Assembly: GCF_000427625.1 (NCBI RefSeq)
Contig: NZ_KE386569.1
Span: 2,229,754-2,293,753, forward strand
Length of the DNA stretch: 64,000 nucleotides
Source: Methylobacter luteus IMV-B-3098
GTDB taxonomy: Bacteria > Pseudomonadota > Gammaproteobacteria > Methylococcales > Methylomonadaceae
Direction of reading: 5' to 3'
In this document: piece after piece, positions 34,565-43,926 of the stretch
How the letters are laid out: every line of letters starts with the position of its first letter
How positions within the stretch are numbered: position 1 is the first letter of the stretch
The notes under the pieces: generated by a model
What the model saw: only the letters and a program-made list of their open reading frames with translations
Told to the model about the DNA's origin: nothing
Database searches by the model: none
Position numbers and translations under genes: made by a program

Positions 34565-37309
34565 ATGTCTAGAAAAGCTATTCTTGTCTTACTCCTGGCG
34601 ATGAGCAGCTTTGCTACTCCGCCCCCTGCGGAGGCCATCGAACAACTGCCTGATTTGTGGAACATTATCCCAGCAGATGAGATGAAGATTGAACAGGCAG
34701 AGTCCGGACTGGAGTTCCGTTACACGCACAATATCGCTAACGCCGGCCCAGGCCCTCTCGAGATTCAGCCTAGTTACAACGAGGCCTCTGGTAATTATCA
34801 GGGACTCCAGCATATTTACTCGCTCGACGCTGATCAATGGTCGATCTCCAGAAAGATTCGTGTGCCTGGCGCGTTCGAGTTTCACCCAGAACATGGACAT
34901 TTCCATTTCCCCATGGCAGCCTTCGGACTTTACTCGGTCGCATCGGATGGTGGCGTCGGGGCTCCCGTGGCGCTTAGCCCCAAAATCGGTTTTTGTATTG
35001 GCAACTCATTCGCCTATGATAAGACATTGCCGAATTTCGGCGCCTTCCTCAACCAGGGCCCATGTACCGACCCGACCTCTCTGCGCGGGCAAGCCGTCGG
35101 TTATGTGGATAATTACGATTATAAGGACCCTGGCCAGTCCATTACACTCCCTACAGATTCCGCCACCGGACAGCCCGGTCTGCCTGACGGCACTTACTGG
35201 TTCCGGGCTATCGCCGACCCGAACAATTTTCTCATCGAGGATAACGAGAAAAACAACATTACCGACATCCGGATCGTGATCAAAGACAACACCGTGGTGC
35301 AGACGTTTGCGCCCGTCTTCCCGGATTCGACACCGCCCGGTATCGCCATGATATCGCCGGAGGACGGCGACCACCTGTTTGGCACAATCTCTCTCAGAGT
35401 GAATACGCAGACAACCAGCAAGGCCGGCGTGCAGTATCTCCTCGATGGCGCCCCCCTGGGCATGGGTACCTCACCACCGGATTATCCCTTTGCCTGGGAC
35501 ACGACGACGGTAACGAACGGCAGCCATTGGCTCGCTGCCCAGATCACCGATGCGGCGAACCGCACCGGCACCTCAACCGTCGTGGAGGTGCTGCCTGCGG
35601 CCCAGGGCGAGTCGGATACCACCTCGCCGACCATCACATTAACTGATCCTGAGGCTGATTCAACCGTATCAGGCATTGTTCAGGTCGCTGCGACCGCGAC
35701 CGACAATATCCACGTCTCGAGAGTACAGTTCTTTATCGACAATAAGCCGCTGGGTTCCGCAGTGACCAGCCCGCCCTTCATGACCCGATGGAACACGAAG
35801 GCAACGGCCGACGGCCCGCATACGCTGACCGCCTCGGCCAGCGACGCGGCCGGCCATACCGGCCATACCGACAATGCGGGCAAATTGGCAAAAATGACCG
35901 TCACTGTAGACAATTCTGCGCCGCCGCCTAATCTTATCGGAAAAGATGCCGCTGTTGCCCAAAACGGATCTGGAGCAATAACCACGCCCCCATTTTCCAC
36001 CACGAGATCGGGAGATTTGCTTCTTGCTTTCGTTGCCTACGATGGTCCGCCCAACCAAGCGCAGACAGCTACGGTAAGGGGTGCCGGCCTGCCCTGGAAG
36101 CTGGTTAAACGCAGCAATACCCAAGGCGGCACATCAGAAATCTGGTCGGCGCGAGCGTCTGGAGTGCTGACCAATGCCATTATCACGTCAACACCTGAGC
36201 ACGGTGCTTATGATGGCTCGCTTGCTGTAGGTGCATTCACCAACGCCGCCGGCACAGGCGTTCAGGGCGCCACAGGCGCTTCGTCCGGCGCCCCGGATAT
36301 CCCTCTGCCCGGCATAGAGGCCGGTAACTGGGTATGGGCGGTCGGCAACGACTGGAGCGGTGCAGTCGCCAGAAAGCCGGTGGATGGACAGGTGATTGCC
36401 CACCAATGGGTCGATACGGCAACAGGCAATACCTTTTGGGTGCAATCGACCGCCGCGCCGTCCGATGCCCTCGGCCTGGTCGACATCCATGACACCGAGC
36501 CGACCGGTAATCGCTGGAACTACGCCGCTGTGGAAATCGTCGCAACAACATCCCCCCCCAAGACCGATGGCGGGACGGAGCCGCCTCCCCCCGTTAAAGG
36601 CACGCCACCGCCTAGAGATACCGACTCGCCGGGAGGAAAGCCCCCTCTCCTTAGCACGGCCTCTTTTGACGGAACTACGCTAACAGTTCCGGTCGTCAAT
36701 GTCGGCAGCCAAAAATTCCGTGCAGCGCTGAGGCTCGTTACACTCGCAGGCAGTCCGACCGGCTATGGCTTCGTGCTGAACAGCGCCGTACCGACGACAG
36801 CATCTTCGGAGCATCCGGCAACGTATAACAGTGGAACCGGGAAAGTGCTGATACCGTCGGTAGATGTGATAGAAAACGGCGCCAAGACAAGCTCGAAAAA
36901 TGCTCAATTGACGCTATTAGCAGGCTCTGATCCCATGCGGTTTATCCTGGAAGAGCCCGGCTTTCCGAATATTTCGCATACAGCCTCTTTCTCTTTTGAC
37001 AGCAATATTCTGACCTTGCCGGTTGTTATTGTCGGCAATCAAAAATTTCGGGCAATCCTGAGACTCATCAATCTCCCTGGCAGCCCGACCGGCGCTGGTT
37101 TCATGCTGGAAACCGCTGATCAGACCGCGGCAACTTCGGATGATGCCGTGACTTTTATCCCTGAAACCGGGAAAGTCATTCTGCCTTTTGTAAAACTGAT
37201 AAAAAATGGCGCCAGCCAAGGCCCGGTAAGCGCCCAAATGGTATTGGTAACAGGCTCTGATCCATTGCAGTTTAGCTTGACCCGCTATGCCCCTGCCGCC
37301 AAAAAATAA
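34565..37309 (+). CDS. Secreted multidomain protein with lysyl-oxidase-like copper domain
   Basis: The 914-residue protein has a signal peptide (cleavage near residue 24). Residues about 28-245 form a lysyl-oxidase-like domain: FHPEHGHFHFP (106-116) has the HxxHxHxH copper-ligand spacing of LOX, then VDNYDYKDPGQSITL, LPDGTYWFRAIADP and EDNEKNNITD. Two Ig-like domains follow (about 255-350 and 352-452), then a beta-rich domain (about 460-655), a Pro-rich linker and two tandem 100-residue repeats (about 700-805 and 806-908) that share LTVPVVNVGSQKFRA/LTLPVVIVGNQKFRA. Bacterial LOX-like proteins may oxidise amines such as lysine; activity here is inferred. An AAGGAG site precedes the ATG. It is alone and probably cell-surface or matrix located. 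Confidence 0.82.
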   Translation: MSRKAILVLLLAMSSFATPPPAEAIEQLPDLWNIIPADEMKIEQAESGLEFRYTHNIANAGPGPLEIQPSYNEASGNYQGLQHIYSLDADQWSISRKIRVPGAFEFHPEHGHFHFPMAAFGLYSVASDGGVGAPVALSPKIGFCIGNSFAYDKTLPNFGAFLNQGPCTDPTSLRGQAVGYVDNYDYKDPGQSITLPTDSATGQPGLPDGTYWFRAIADPNNFLIEDNEKNNITDIRIVIKDNTVVQTFAPVFPDSTPPGIAMISPEDGDHLFGTISLRVNTQTTSKAGVQYLLDGAPLGMGTSPPDYPFAWDTTTVTNGSHWLAAQITDAANRTGTSTVVEVLPAAQGESDTTSPTITLTDPEADSTVSGIVQVAATATDNIHVSRVQFFIDNKPLGSAVTSPPFMTRWNTKATADGPHTLTASASDAAGHTGHTDNAGKLAKMTVTVDNSAPPPNLIGKDAAVAQNGSGAITTPPFSTTRSGDLLLAFVAYDGPPNQAQTATVRGAGLPWKLVKRSNTQGGTSEIWSARASGVLTNAIITSTPEHGAYDGSLAVGAFTNAAGTGVQGATGASSGAPDIPLPGIEAGNWVWAVGNDWSGAVARKPVDGQVIAHQWVDTATGNTFWVQSTAAPSDALGLVDIHDTEPTGNRWNYAAVEIVATTSPPKTDGGTEPPPPVKGTPPPRDTDSPGGKPPLLSTASFDGTTLTVPVVNVGSQKFRAALRLVTLAGSPTGYGFVLNSAVPTTASSEHPATYNSGTGKVLIPSVDVIENGAKTSSKNAQLTLLAGSDPMRFILEEPGFPNISHTASFSFDSNILTLPVVIVGNQKFRAILRLINLPGSPTGAGFMLETADQTAATSDDAVTFIPETGKVILPFVKLIKNGASQGPVSAQMVLVTGSDPLQFSLTRYAPAAKK

Positions 37310-37872
37310 TAATAGCCACTAAGCCGGCAATGATGCCCGAAGATTGCTGGTTTCCTGTCAATAAGGCCATGCCGGTAAAAAGGCGCCTTTCGCACCCGGC
37401 GCCACCTGGTCAGCAACCATTGTAAAGCTTTCACCTTTAGTGCCGGCCTTCCTGTGCCGCCTTCACAACACGTGCTTGCAACGGCTGGCATCGCCTGCAC
37501 CGACAGGCTACCGTTGAAGGAACAGCCTGCCTCGTCGCTTCTTTCAAGATAAGCCAATAGCGGGTATGACGTCTGTTACACACGCCCAATACTTTTCCCT
37601 TTCGTCTTCCGGATTCTGAATAGGTATTGGGACGAATTCCTTTTTTTGGAGAAAGTGATAATAATTTTGGAATACATTAAGCATCTTGCAGTGTACGGAT
37701 AGGCCATACAGATCTATTAAGCGTTCAGATGAGGCAAGCCAGACTAAGCACTTGATGGCTGGCCAGGAGCGGAAAGCGTAGTTACAAGAAATGATCGTCG
37801 TATAGTGAACGCCTGCTGATTCTGGATTCTTCAGTGGCTATTACATAGTGATTGAATTTTTTGGAGACCCTC
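37310..37872. other. Intergenic region upstream of the hsp20 gene
   Basis: About 560 bases with no convincing gene. A minus-strand frame at 37285-37557 overlaps the end of the previous gene and has no support. I saw no clear heat-shock (sigma-32) promoter. Confidence 0.4.
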
Positions 37873-38448
37873 ATGAATAGTAGCAAACCTAGTACAGAAA
37901 AGAGTACCGGCGAAGTCAATGTACAAAAGAATACGGGTGGATCTGATACCCAACAAGGTACGCAGCAGCAAGGGCAGCAAGGCATGCAGCGATCATCGGG
38001 CAGAGGTCTGATGTCATTTGATGAACTCGATAATTTGTTTGATGACTTTTTATCGCGCAAATGGCCTCGATTGTTTGACTGGAATTTTCCCATGGGTCAG
38101 GAGAGAGGCTTGGGTTTGGGGATGGCAAGAGGCTTTCCCAAAGTCGATATCGTGGATCGCGACAACGAAATCGAGGTTCAGGCGGAACTGCCCGGCATTA
38201 AAAAGGAAGATCTGGATGTGTCAATCAACAATCAGATCATGACCATCCGTGCCTCCACCAAAGAGGAAAAAACGCAGGAAGGCCGGTATTTACGCCGAGA
38301 AATATCGCGAGGCGAATATCAGCGCACCTTATCCTTGCCCGACAATGTCGATACTGAAAATGTCAAGGCGTCGTTTAGCGATGGGATATTAAGAATTACC
38401 CTTCCAAAGACAGCACAAAGCCAGCGCAAATCTATAGAAATACAGTAG
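37873..38448 (+). CDS. Small heat-shock protein, Hsp20 family
   Basis: From the ATG at 37873 the protein is 191 residues. After a Gln/Gly-rich disordered N-terminus comes FDELDNLFDDFL and then an alpha-crystallin domain: FPKVDIVDRDNEIEVQAELPGIKKEDLDVSI, followed by EGRYLRREISRGEYQRTLSLPDNVD and the C-terminal GILRITLPK. Hsp20 proteins hold unfolding proteins as large oligomers without ATP. The ATG has a TTGGAG site six bases upstream; an in-frame TTG at 37852 is rejected. The 30-residue Q/G-rich lead is longer than usual. Confidence 0.95.
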   Translation: MNSSKPSTEKSTGEVNVQKNTGGSDTQQGTQQQGQQGMQRSSGRGLMSFDELDNLFDDFLSRKWPRLFDWNFPMGQERGLGLGMARGFPKVDIVDRDNEIEVQAELPGIKKEDLDVSINNQIMTIRASTKEEKTQEGRYLRREISRGEYQRTLSLPDNVDTENVKASFSDGILRITLPKTAQSQRKSIEIQ

Positions 38449-38470
38449 CTTAATCGCTGAGGTTACGCAG

Positions 38471-38506
38471 CCCGCCGGGCCTGGAGTTCAGTATAAGCCC
38501 GGCGGG
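38471..38506 (+). terminator. Hairpin after hsp20
   Basis: CCCGCCGGGC (38471-38480) pairs exactly with GCCCGGCGGG (38497-38506), 22 bases after the hsp20 stop. The stem is very GC-rich; only CTTT follows. A likely terminator for hsp20. Confidence 0.6.
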
Positions 38507-38631
38507 ACAGCTTTAATGAAACGCTTTGCTCTCAGCCTGGAATGGCTCGCTTTGTGTTTCAACGCCAGGCATTCCAACTTGAATACAGCATAAATGGAGC
38601 AACCGGCTCGATTTGAACGGCAGATAGCGCA

Positions 38632-39345
38632 TTAGTCCGCCTCACAGATACTGCAATTGATCAGCCTGACCGGATGTGCCTCGTCATGCGCCTTGTGCTT
38701 TTTCATGATCTTTTCTTTTAACTGCTCTGCTTCCGTCTGGAGGCGGGAATTGATTATTTCTTCCAATGCCGCCCTGGCTTTATCCCCGGCCTCGTTTTCG
38801 TTCATGCCCTCGCCGCATGCTTCGGGCTGAAAACCCGCCGGGCTCCAGGTCCGGTTTTTTTCTTCGATGTACCGGTTGGTGATTTTCTCATGGTCATTTT
38901 CATGGTCCAGCGCCGCCTTGGTCCAATCGGCATTTTCCTGGGAGCAAGCCGGTGAAACTTGGTTTTTTGGAGTCCACCGAAGAATGTCCTTCGTGATTGA
39001 TGAGTAAAAATTAGCCTTGAGGTCAGCGGGTTTAACACAAACCTGATAACCGTTACTGACGGGTTTCGACTGGGTGATTCTATATGTCCACCCGGAGTGA
39101 TAGTTGACATAGAAAGTCGCATAACCGGCCCATCCGGCCCACTCAGCATGGTATACCCCTTGGGAATCCGCTGGCCCGTTTTGCAAAAGATGAGCATGGA
39201 ACCCCACGCAGGGTCCAGTGAATGTATTTTGGGGATGATTTACGGTTCCAGTTGATTGCGCCCGCCCCGGATAAGCGCCGATGGCTGAAAGACACAGGAG
39301 CACGAAAATACCGGCGCGACGAATTTCCAGACTTCTTGTAATCAT
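38632..39345 (-). CDS. Secreted HExxH-containing protein (DUF922-like)
   Basis: From the ATG at 39345 the product is 237 residues, with a signal peptide (cleavage near the AQS). The mature part has WTKAALDHENDHEKITNRYIEE, an HExxH zinc-metallopeptidase motif (His-Glu-Asn-Asp-His) in a helix, as in DUF922 peptidase-like proteins. Upstream are WAGYATFYV and GWTYRITQSKPV, a beta-rich region. Six cysteines in the mature part suggest disulphides in the periplasm. A GAGGAGG site precedes the ATG. The longer frame from 39408 is rejected. Proteolytic activity is not shown; the third zinc ligand is not obvious. Confidence 0.65.
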   Translation of the reverse strand: MITRSLEIRRAGIFVLLCLSAIGAYPGRAQSTGTVNHPQNTFTGPCVGFHAHLLQNGPADSQGVYHAEWAGWAGYATFYVNYHSGWTYRITQSKPVSNGYQVCVKPADLKANFYSSITKDILRWTPKNQVSPACSQENADWTKAALDHENDHEKITNRYIEEKNRTWSPAGFQPEACGEGMNENEAGDKARAALEEIINSRLQTEAEQLKEKIMKKHKAHDEAHPVRLINCSICEAD

Positions 39346-39388
39346 GTGCACCTGCCCTCCTCCTGAATAACGAAAGTATAACGCGGAG

Positions 39389-40069
39389 CTAACCGGCCTG
39401 CGGCGCATCTGGATTGAGCGAAAAGCCAGGGGCGCTCAGCTGCCGCATACCCGCGGCTGTCTGAATGTGGGCAACAAGATACGGCTTTTGGTCTGGCGGC
39501 AGTTCACAGACACGAAAATCACCGTCAAAACCGATGGACCCAAGCATGTTAATGACCTCCTGAGGTTCCGGATGAAATCCTTCAAGGCGCACAAGCGCAC
39601 ATCCGCTTTCCTGCAGCGTAGCAGCCGGATGCCCCCCGGCGGTCCATTGGATGAGAGTCGGCGCAATCCCATACAGAGGCAGGCTGCCGTCCGCAGGCAG
39701 GGTTATCAGCCAGTTCAGTTGGCCACGGCTCATGGGCTCGACCTCGCTCAAAGGTATTGGCGAAGCCGTTGTCGCTGCATGGATGTCGTCCGTGCGGGCA
39801 ACCCATGTAGCCAGCCGAACGGGTTGAGACGGATCAGGTTCGTCGAGCTGAAACCAGCGCGGCCGGACTGGCCGGGGAGCGTTCGGATTTATGGAGATGA
39901 CTTCGAGATAGCGCTTTTCTCCCAATTTCAGCAAACAGTTATGAGTGCCCATGCGAGGATGCTCGCCGCCAACTTGCGGGTTCACCCCAAGCGTCTGCCG
40001 GACGTATTCCGCGCCGAGTTCCAGCGAAGGGGCTGTAATGACTATGTGATCCATGTGCGATCGGATCAT
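39389..40069 (-). CDS. Glyoxalase-like (VOC superfamily) protein
   Basis: From the ATG at 40069 the protein is 226 residues and matches the Glyoxalase_3 type: MDHIVITAPSLELGAEYVRQTLGV, GTHNCLLKLGEKRYLEVISINP, LATWVARTDDI, and LPLYGIAPTLIQWTAGGHPAATL. Members have the beta-alpha-beta-beta-beta fold with His/Glu metal ligands; substrates vary, so none is assigned. An AGGAGG site lies just upstream of the ATG. It is 40 bases upstream of the HExxH gene on the same strand and could be co-transcribed. Confidence 0.85.
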   Translation of the reverse strand: MIRSHMDHIVITAPSLELGAEYVRQTLGVNPQVGGEHPRMGTHNCLLKLGEKRYLEVISINPNAPRPVRPRWFQLDEPDPSQPVRLATWVARTDDIHAATTASPIPLSEVEPMSRGQLNWLITLPADGSLPLYGIAPTLIQWTAGGHPAATLQESGCALVRLEGFHPEPQEVINMLGSIGFDGDFRVCELPPDQKPYLVAHIQTAAGMRQLSAPGFSLNPDAPQAG

Positions 40070-40501
40070 GGCGTGCCTCCTGGACAAACAATTATAAGTT
40101 TCCGTATAGCTACCCAATTCAACGCTTCAATAGACAGACATCGGTGATCAAAAATCAATTTATTAGCGCTATATCATGCGTTCTATAACGTTTGACCTGA
40201 TGATTCGCATTTTTTTTGACTGATGTTAGGCACGGGTAATTTTCATCCCGTTTGCCGTGCCGAACACCGGCGCTTTTAACAGCGACAGGCCAGGTTGATA
40301 AACCCGGCATTTCGGTCGCCTATGCTGGGTTTCCGCTAAAGCTCCAACCCAGCCTACATCGGACGATGTAGTGCAATGAACTCATGCGGCATGACCGAGA
40401 ATTCCTGACAGGCAGCATTGTTTGGAATTCATCAGTTTCCTATGCCAACACTTATCTGTAAAATCTGCGGCTTTATTATTTTCATTTGGAGCAGCAGCAA
40501 A
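40070..40501. other. Intergenic region with a hairpin repeat
   Basis: About 430 bases with no gene. CTGGGTT (40325-40331) and AACCCAG (40346-40352) form a hairpin inside a GGTAGGCTGGGTT-like sequence of a kind that is scattered in many gammaproteobacterial genomes. Start signals of the glyoxalase-like and yeeN genes flank it. Confidence 0.4.
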
Positions 40502-41218
40502 ATGGGTAGAGCCTATCAAAACCGTAAAGTATCCATGGCCAAAACGGCTGATGCCAAGGCGAAGGTCTACAGCAAATATGGCCGTGAGATCTATGTATGC
40601 GCTAAATCCGGAGGCATAGATCCATCTGGAAATCTGGCACTGCGCGGTTTGATCGAGCGCGCCAAGAAAGACCAGGTCCCTGCCCATGTTATCGAGAAAG
40701 CCATCGACAAGGCTAAAGGCGGCGGCGGCGAAGATTTCGAGCTTGCGCGGTATGAAGGCTTTGGCCCGGGAGGGTGCATGGTGATCATAGATTGCCTGAC
40801 CGACAACCCTAACCGTACTTTTGGCGATGTGCGCCAGTGTTTCACCAAAACAAAATGTAAAATCGGCACGCAAGGCACGGTCAGCCACATGTTTGACCAT
40901 GCTGCCATCCTGGCGTTTAACAATGCCGACGAGGATGCGGTTCTTGAGGTGCTGCTTTCGGCCGATGTCGACGTTACCGATATTGAAAGCGATGAGAGGA
41001 AAGTCACCGTGTTCACGCCTCAAGCCGACTATTTCAAAGCCAAACAGGCTTTATCGGATTCTTTTGGTGAGATTGATTTTGAGGTGGACGAAATTCAGTT
41101 TCTGCCAAGAACTACCACGACAATTAGCGGTGATGATCTTGCGTTGTTTGAGAAGTTTTTGGATATGTTGAATGATCTGGATGATGTGCAGAATGTTTAT
41201 CACGATGTCGAGTTTTGA
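40502..41218 (+). CDS. yeeN: YebC/PmpR family protein, YeeN type
   Basis: The 238-residue product is a TACO1/YebC-type protein. It opens with [27 protein letters not shown], the form seen in YeeN rather than YebC, and continues with [54 protein letters not shown] and VSHMFDH. The family has been linked both to transcription and to translation of proline-rich stretches. The ATG at 40502 has GGAG ten bases upstream; the frame's longer N-terminus is hydrophobic and not part of the family. A hairpin follows the stop. Confidence 0.93.
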   Translation: MGRAYQNRKVSMAKTADAKAKVYSKYGREIYVCAKSGGIDPSGNLALRGLIERAKKDQVPAHVIEKAIDKAKGGGGEDFELARYEGFGPGGCMVIIDCLTDNPNRTFGDVRQCFTKTKCKIGTQGTVSHMFDHAAILAFNNADEDAVLEVLLSADVDVTDIESDERKVTVFTPQADYFKAKQALSDSFGEIDFEVDEIQFLPRTTTTISGDDLALFEKFLDMLNDLDDVQNVYHDVEF

Positions 41219-41232
41219 CAGCGTTGTCCGCC

Positions 41233-41258
41233 TTATCAGCCGTGTGCACGGCTGATAA
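41233..41258 (+). terminator. Hairpin after yeeN
   Basis: TTATCAGCCGT (41233-41243) and ACGGCTGATAA (41248-41258) are exact reverse complements with a four-base loop, 14 bases after the yeeN stop. No T-run follows. The rest of the spacer to 41524 shows nothing. Confidence 0.6.
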
Positions 41259-41524
41259 AGCAGACAGTCAGCAATCGATAGTTTCGATAAGGTTGAAAGT
41301 CTCACAGCGACCCTAAGCGATCAGTGAGTTTTGCTAATCATGTCTACTGAAGGGTATTACTCCAATCGCTCAATGAGTCGAAATCGCTTTGCCTCCAGCA
41401 TTCATTGCCTCGGCTCTAGCAGTTGCCCTTGTATTCAGTGCGGCTCGGCCTTTGTATACTGACTCTGCGCGTACTTGTCCAGGCTCCTCGATAAGACGAT
41501 CGATTATGAAGTCGAACAGCCTAT

Positions 41525-42598
41525 CTATCTGATTAAAGCCGGTGTAGCCGCGTTACACAGAGAAAAAGCAGAGACTCCTTTTTTACCCATCATTTCCAGC
41601 ACCCTACCGCTGCCGCGAGCGGCGCAGGTAAGCGGGTCATCTGCGATAAATACGGGCAAACCGGTTTCTTTGGCAATCAGTCGGTCAATATCTTTCAACA
41701 GCGCGCCACCTCCAGTCAGATAGATCCCGCGGTCTGAGATATCAGCGCCCAGATCGGGCGGAGTTCGCTCAAGTGCAGTCTTAACGATGCTGACGATAGC
41801 GGATAACGGCTCCTGTAACGCTTCGAGAATTTCATTGCTGTTCAGCACAAAACCATGCGGCACGCCCCTGGTCAGATTATGCCCAATCACTTCAATTTCC
41901 TTGACCTCGCTACCGGGGCAGGCAACGCCGATTTCGATCTTGATTTTTTCGGCGGTCGGTCCGCCGATTAATGTGCCATAGTTACGGCGTATAAAGTTGA
42001 TGATTGCGTTATCGAAACGATCGCCTCCAATCCGTATCGATGCTGAATACACGATGTCGCTGATTGAAATCACCGCGACTTCGGACGTGCCGCCGCCAAT
42101 GTCAAGTACCATCGAGCCGATGGTTTCATGGACCGGAAGCCCCGCACCGATAGCGGCGGACATCGCCTCCTCGATCAAAAACACTTCCCGCGCGCCTGCT
42201 ATGATGGCGGATTCGCGGATCGCCCGGCGCTCGACCTGGGTCGAGCCGGAAGGCACACAGATCGAAATACGTGGACTCGAACGCAAAATTTTACTTTTTT
42301 GCACTTTTTCGATAAAAAAGCGCAGCATGCGTTGGGTGACCGCAAAGTCTGCGATCACGCCGTCTTTCAACGGATGAATGATGGTAATGTTGCCGGGCGT
42401 CCGGCCGACAAAGCGTTTAGCATCAGCGCCGATGGCCGCTATCGACTGAGTGCCGCGGACTTTATCTTTCTTGAAGGCGACGATCGAAGGTTCATTCAGG
42501 ACGATGCCTTGTCCCGCAATATAGATTAAGGTGTTGGCAGTTCCAAGGTCGATGGACAGATCGCTAGAAAAGGCGCCACGAATTTTTTTGAATAGCAC
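41525..42598 (-). CDS. mreB: Rod shape-determining actin-like protein MreB
   Basis: The 357-residue protein follows MreB throughout: [16 protein letters not shown] (phosphate 1 loop), [57 protein letters not shown] and [14 protein letters not shown]. MreB forms membrane-bound filaments that place the elongation machinery. The C-terminus is divergent: after [11 protein letters not shown] it runs ten residues that do not match the usual ending. The start is GTG at 42598 with AGGA ten bases upstream. No mreC or mreD follows, so this may be an extra copy. Confidence 0.95.
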   Translation of the reverse strand: MLFKKIRGAFSSDLSIDLGTANTLIYIAGQGIVLNEPSIVAFKKDKVRGTQSIAAIGADAKRFVGRTPGNITIIHPLKDGVIADFAVTQRMLRFFIEKVQKSKILRSSPRISICVPSGSTQVERRAIRESAIIAGAREVFLIEEAMSAAIGAGLPVHETIGSMVLDIGGGTSEVAVISISDIVYSASIRIGGDRFDNAIINFIRRNYGTLIGGPTAEKIKIEIGVACPGSEVKEIEVIGHNLTRGVPHGFVLNSNEILEALQEPLSAIVSIVKTALERTPPDLGADISDRGIYLTGGGALLKDIDRLIAKETGLPVFIADDPLTCAARGSGRVLEMMGKKGVSAFSLCNAATPALIR

Positions 42599-43197
42599 TG
42601 AGGATGGTTCCTGTTAGGAAATAAATAGGACCACTTTATCAATCAATCGGGTATTAGCAGGTAAGTCAAAACTCATTTGGACGAATGTTTTTCACAATCA
42701 TCTGTATCCGATATCGATTTATTACATATTGACTATATAAAGGCATCAGACAGGGGATTTTGGTCGGTTTTTATGGTTTTTCTCAACCTACTAACAACAA
42801 ACGGATGGGTATTATCAAAGAGCACGCTTAGCCAGAAACATTAAAAATACCGGATTCTTACAAGTAAATTTTGTTATGCAATTAGCGATAATACTGATTC
42901 AGATGGTTTAGATGATTCATTAAAACTAGACACAAATTTTGCATCTGTCAACAAAAGTGCCTTATTAAAGGTGCATATTTCTAATTGAGTTTTGCAGGAT
43001 ATCAACAGACGGTTCGCTGTCAATCATAAAACTGCTTCTCATCTGTAACTATTGTCTGTTTAACCAAATCTGCTGTTTGCACTTTTCTCGGCTTGTTATA
43101 AATCCCTGCATTGCGGTTACATTTTGTTTATGTGCCATCTTGCCTGTAACCCAACGCTTTTTGACAGCCGAGGTCTTGGCTGAAAGCAGGCTCGAAT
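42599..43197. other. Intergenic region between mreB and the response regulator gene
   Basis: About 600 bases, AT-rich, without a convincing gene, hairpin with T-run or repeat. It carries the mreB promoter and the 3' end of the signalling operon. Confidence 0.4.
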
Positions 43198-43926
43198 CTA
43201 GGAAGCGTCCATTTTGTAGCCGAATCCACGCACGGTCTTGAGAAGTTTCAGCTCATAGTCGTCATCGATCTTGCGCCGCAATTGGCGAATGTAGACATCC
43301 ACCACATTGGTCAATGGATCGGCGCTGTAGCCCCATACCTGCTCCAGAATCCGGGTGCGGCTCAGCATCTTGCCCGGCATGCGCATGAAGCATTCCAGCA
43401 GGGCAAATTCCTTGGGCGTCAGGTCGATTAATGCATCCCCGCGCCTGACTTCATGGGTTTCAATATTCAAGGCCAGATCGGCTATCCGCAATTCCTTGGT
43501 TTCCGGTTTGATCTCAACGCCACGGCGGCGCATCAGCACTTCGATGCGCGCCAGCAGTTCCTCGAATGCGAAGGGCTTGGTCATATAATCGTCGGCGCCG
43601 GAGCGCAGGCCGGCCACCTTGTCCTGTACCGTATCCCTGGCCGTCAGCATCAGAATCGGCGTATCGACGCCATTGCTGCGCAAGCGCTCGCAAATCTCCC
43701 GGCCATTAAGATCAGGCAGGCCCAGATCCAGGATGATGACCTGAAATTGCCCCTCGGTGCCCAGCGGTATGGCCTCATGCCCGCTGCGGGCCACCTCTAC
43801 GGCGTAGCCTTCGGCCTTCAGTCCTCGGCGGACAAAATCGGCAATGCGCTCATCGTCTTCCACCAGCAGCACGCGCATATAACCAGTGCTTAAGAGGCTG
43901 TCGTGTTTAAAGTATTTCTCGTTCAT
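43198..43926 (-). CDS. OmpR/PhoB-type response regulator
   Basis: The 242-residue protein has a receiver domain (VLLVEDDERIADF, phospho-acceptor Asp in VIILDLGLPDLNG, Lys in TKPFAFEELLARI) and a C-terminal winged-helix DNA-binding domain (LIDLTPKEFALLECFM, VVDVYIRQLRRKI, TVRGFGYKM). Its ATG overlaps the kinase stop by four bases (ATGA at 43923-43926), so the pair is translationally coupled; this supports the start at 43926 over an internal ATG at 43878. It is the last gene of a four-gene operon. Target genes cannot be read here. Confidence 0.95.
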   Translation of the reverse strand: MNEKYFKHDSLLSTGYMRVLLVEDDERIADFVRRGLKAEGYAVEVARSGHEAIPLGTEGQFQVIILDLGLPDLNGREICERLRSNGVDTPILMLTARDTVQDKVAGLRSGADDYMTKPFAFEELLARIEVLMRRRGVEIKPETKELRIADLALNIETHEVRRGDALIDLTPKEFALLECFMRMPGKMLSRTRILEQVWGYSADPLTNVVDVYIRQLRRKIDDDYELKLLKTVRGFGYKMDAS

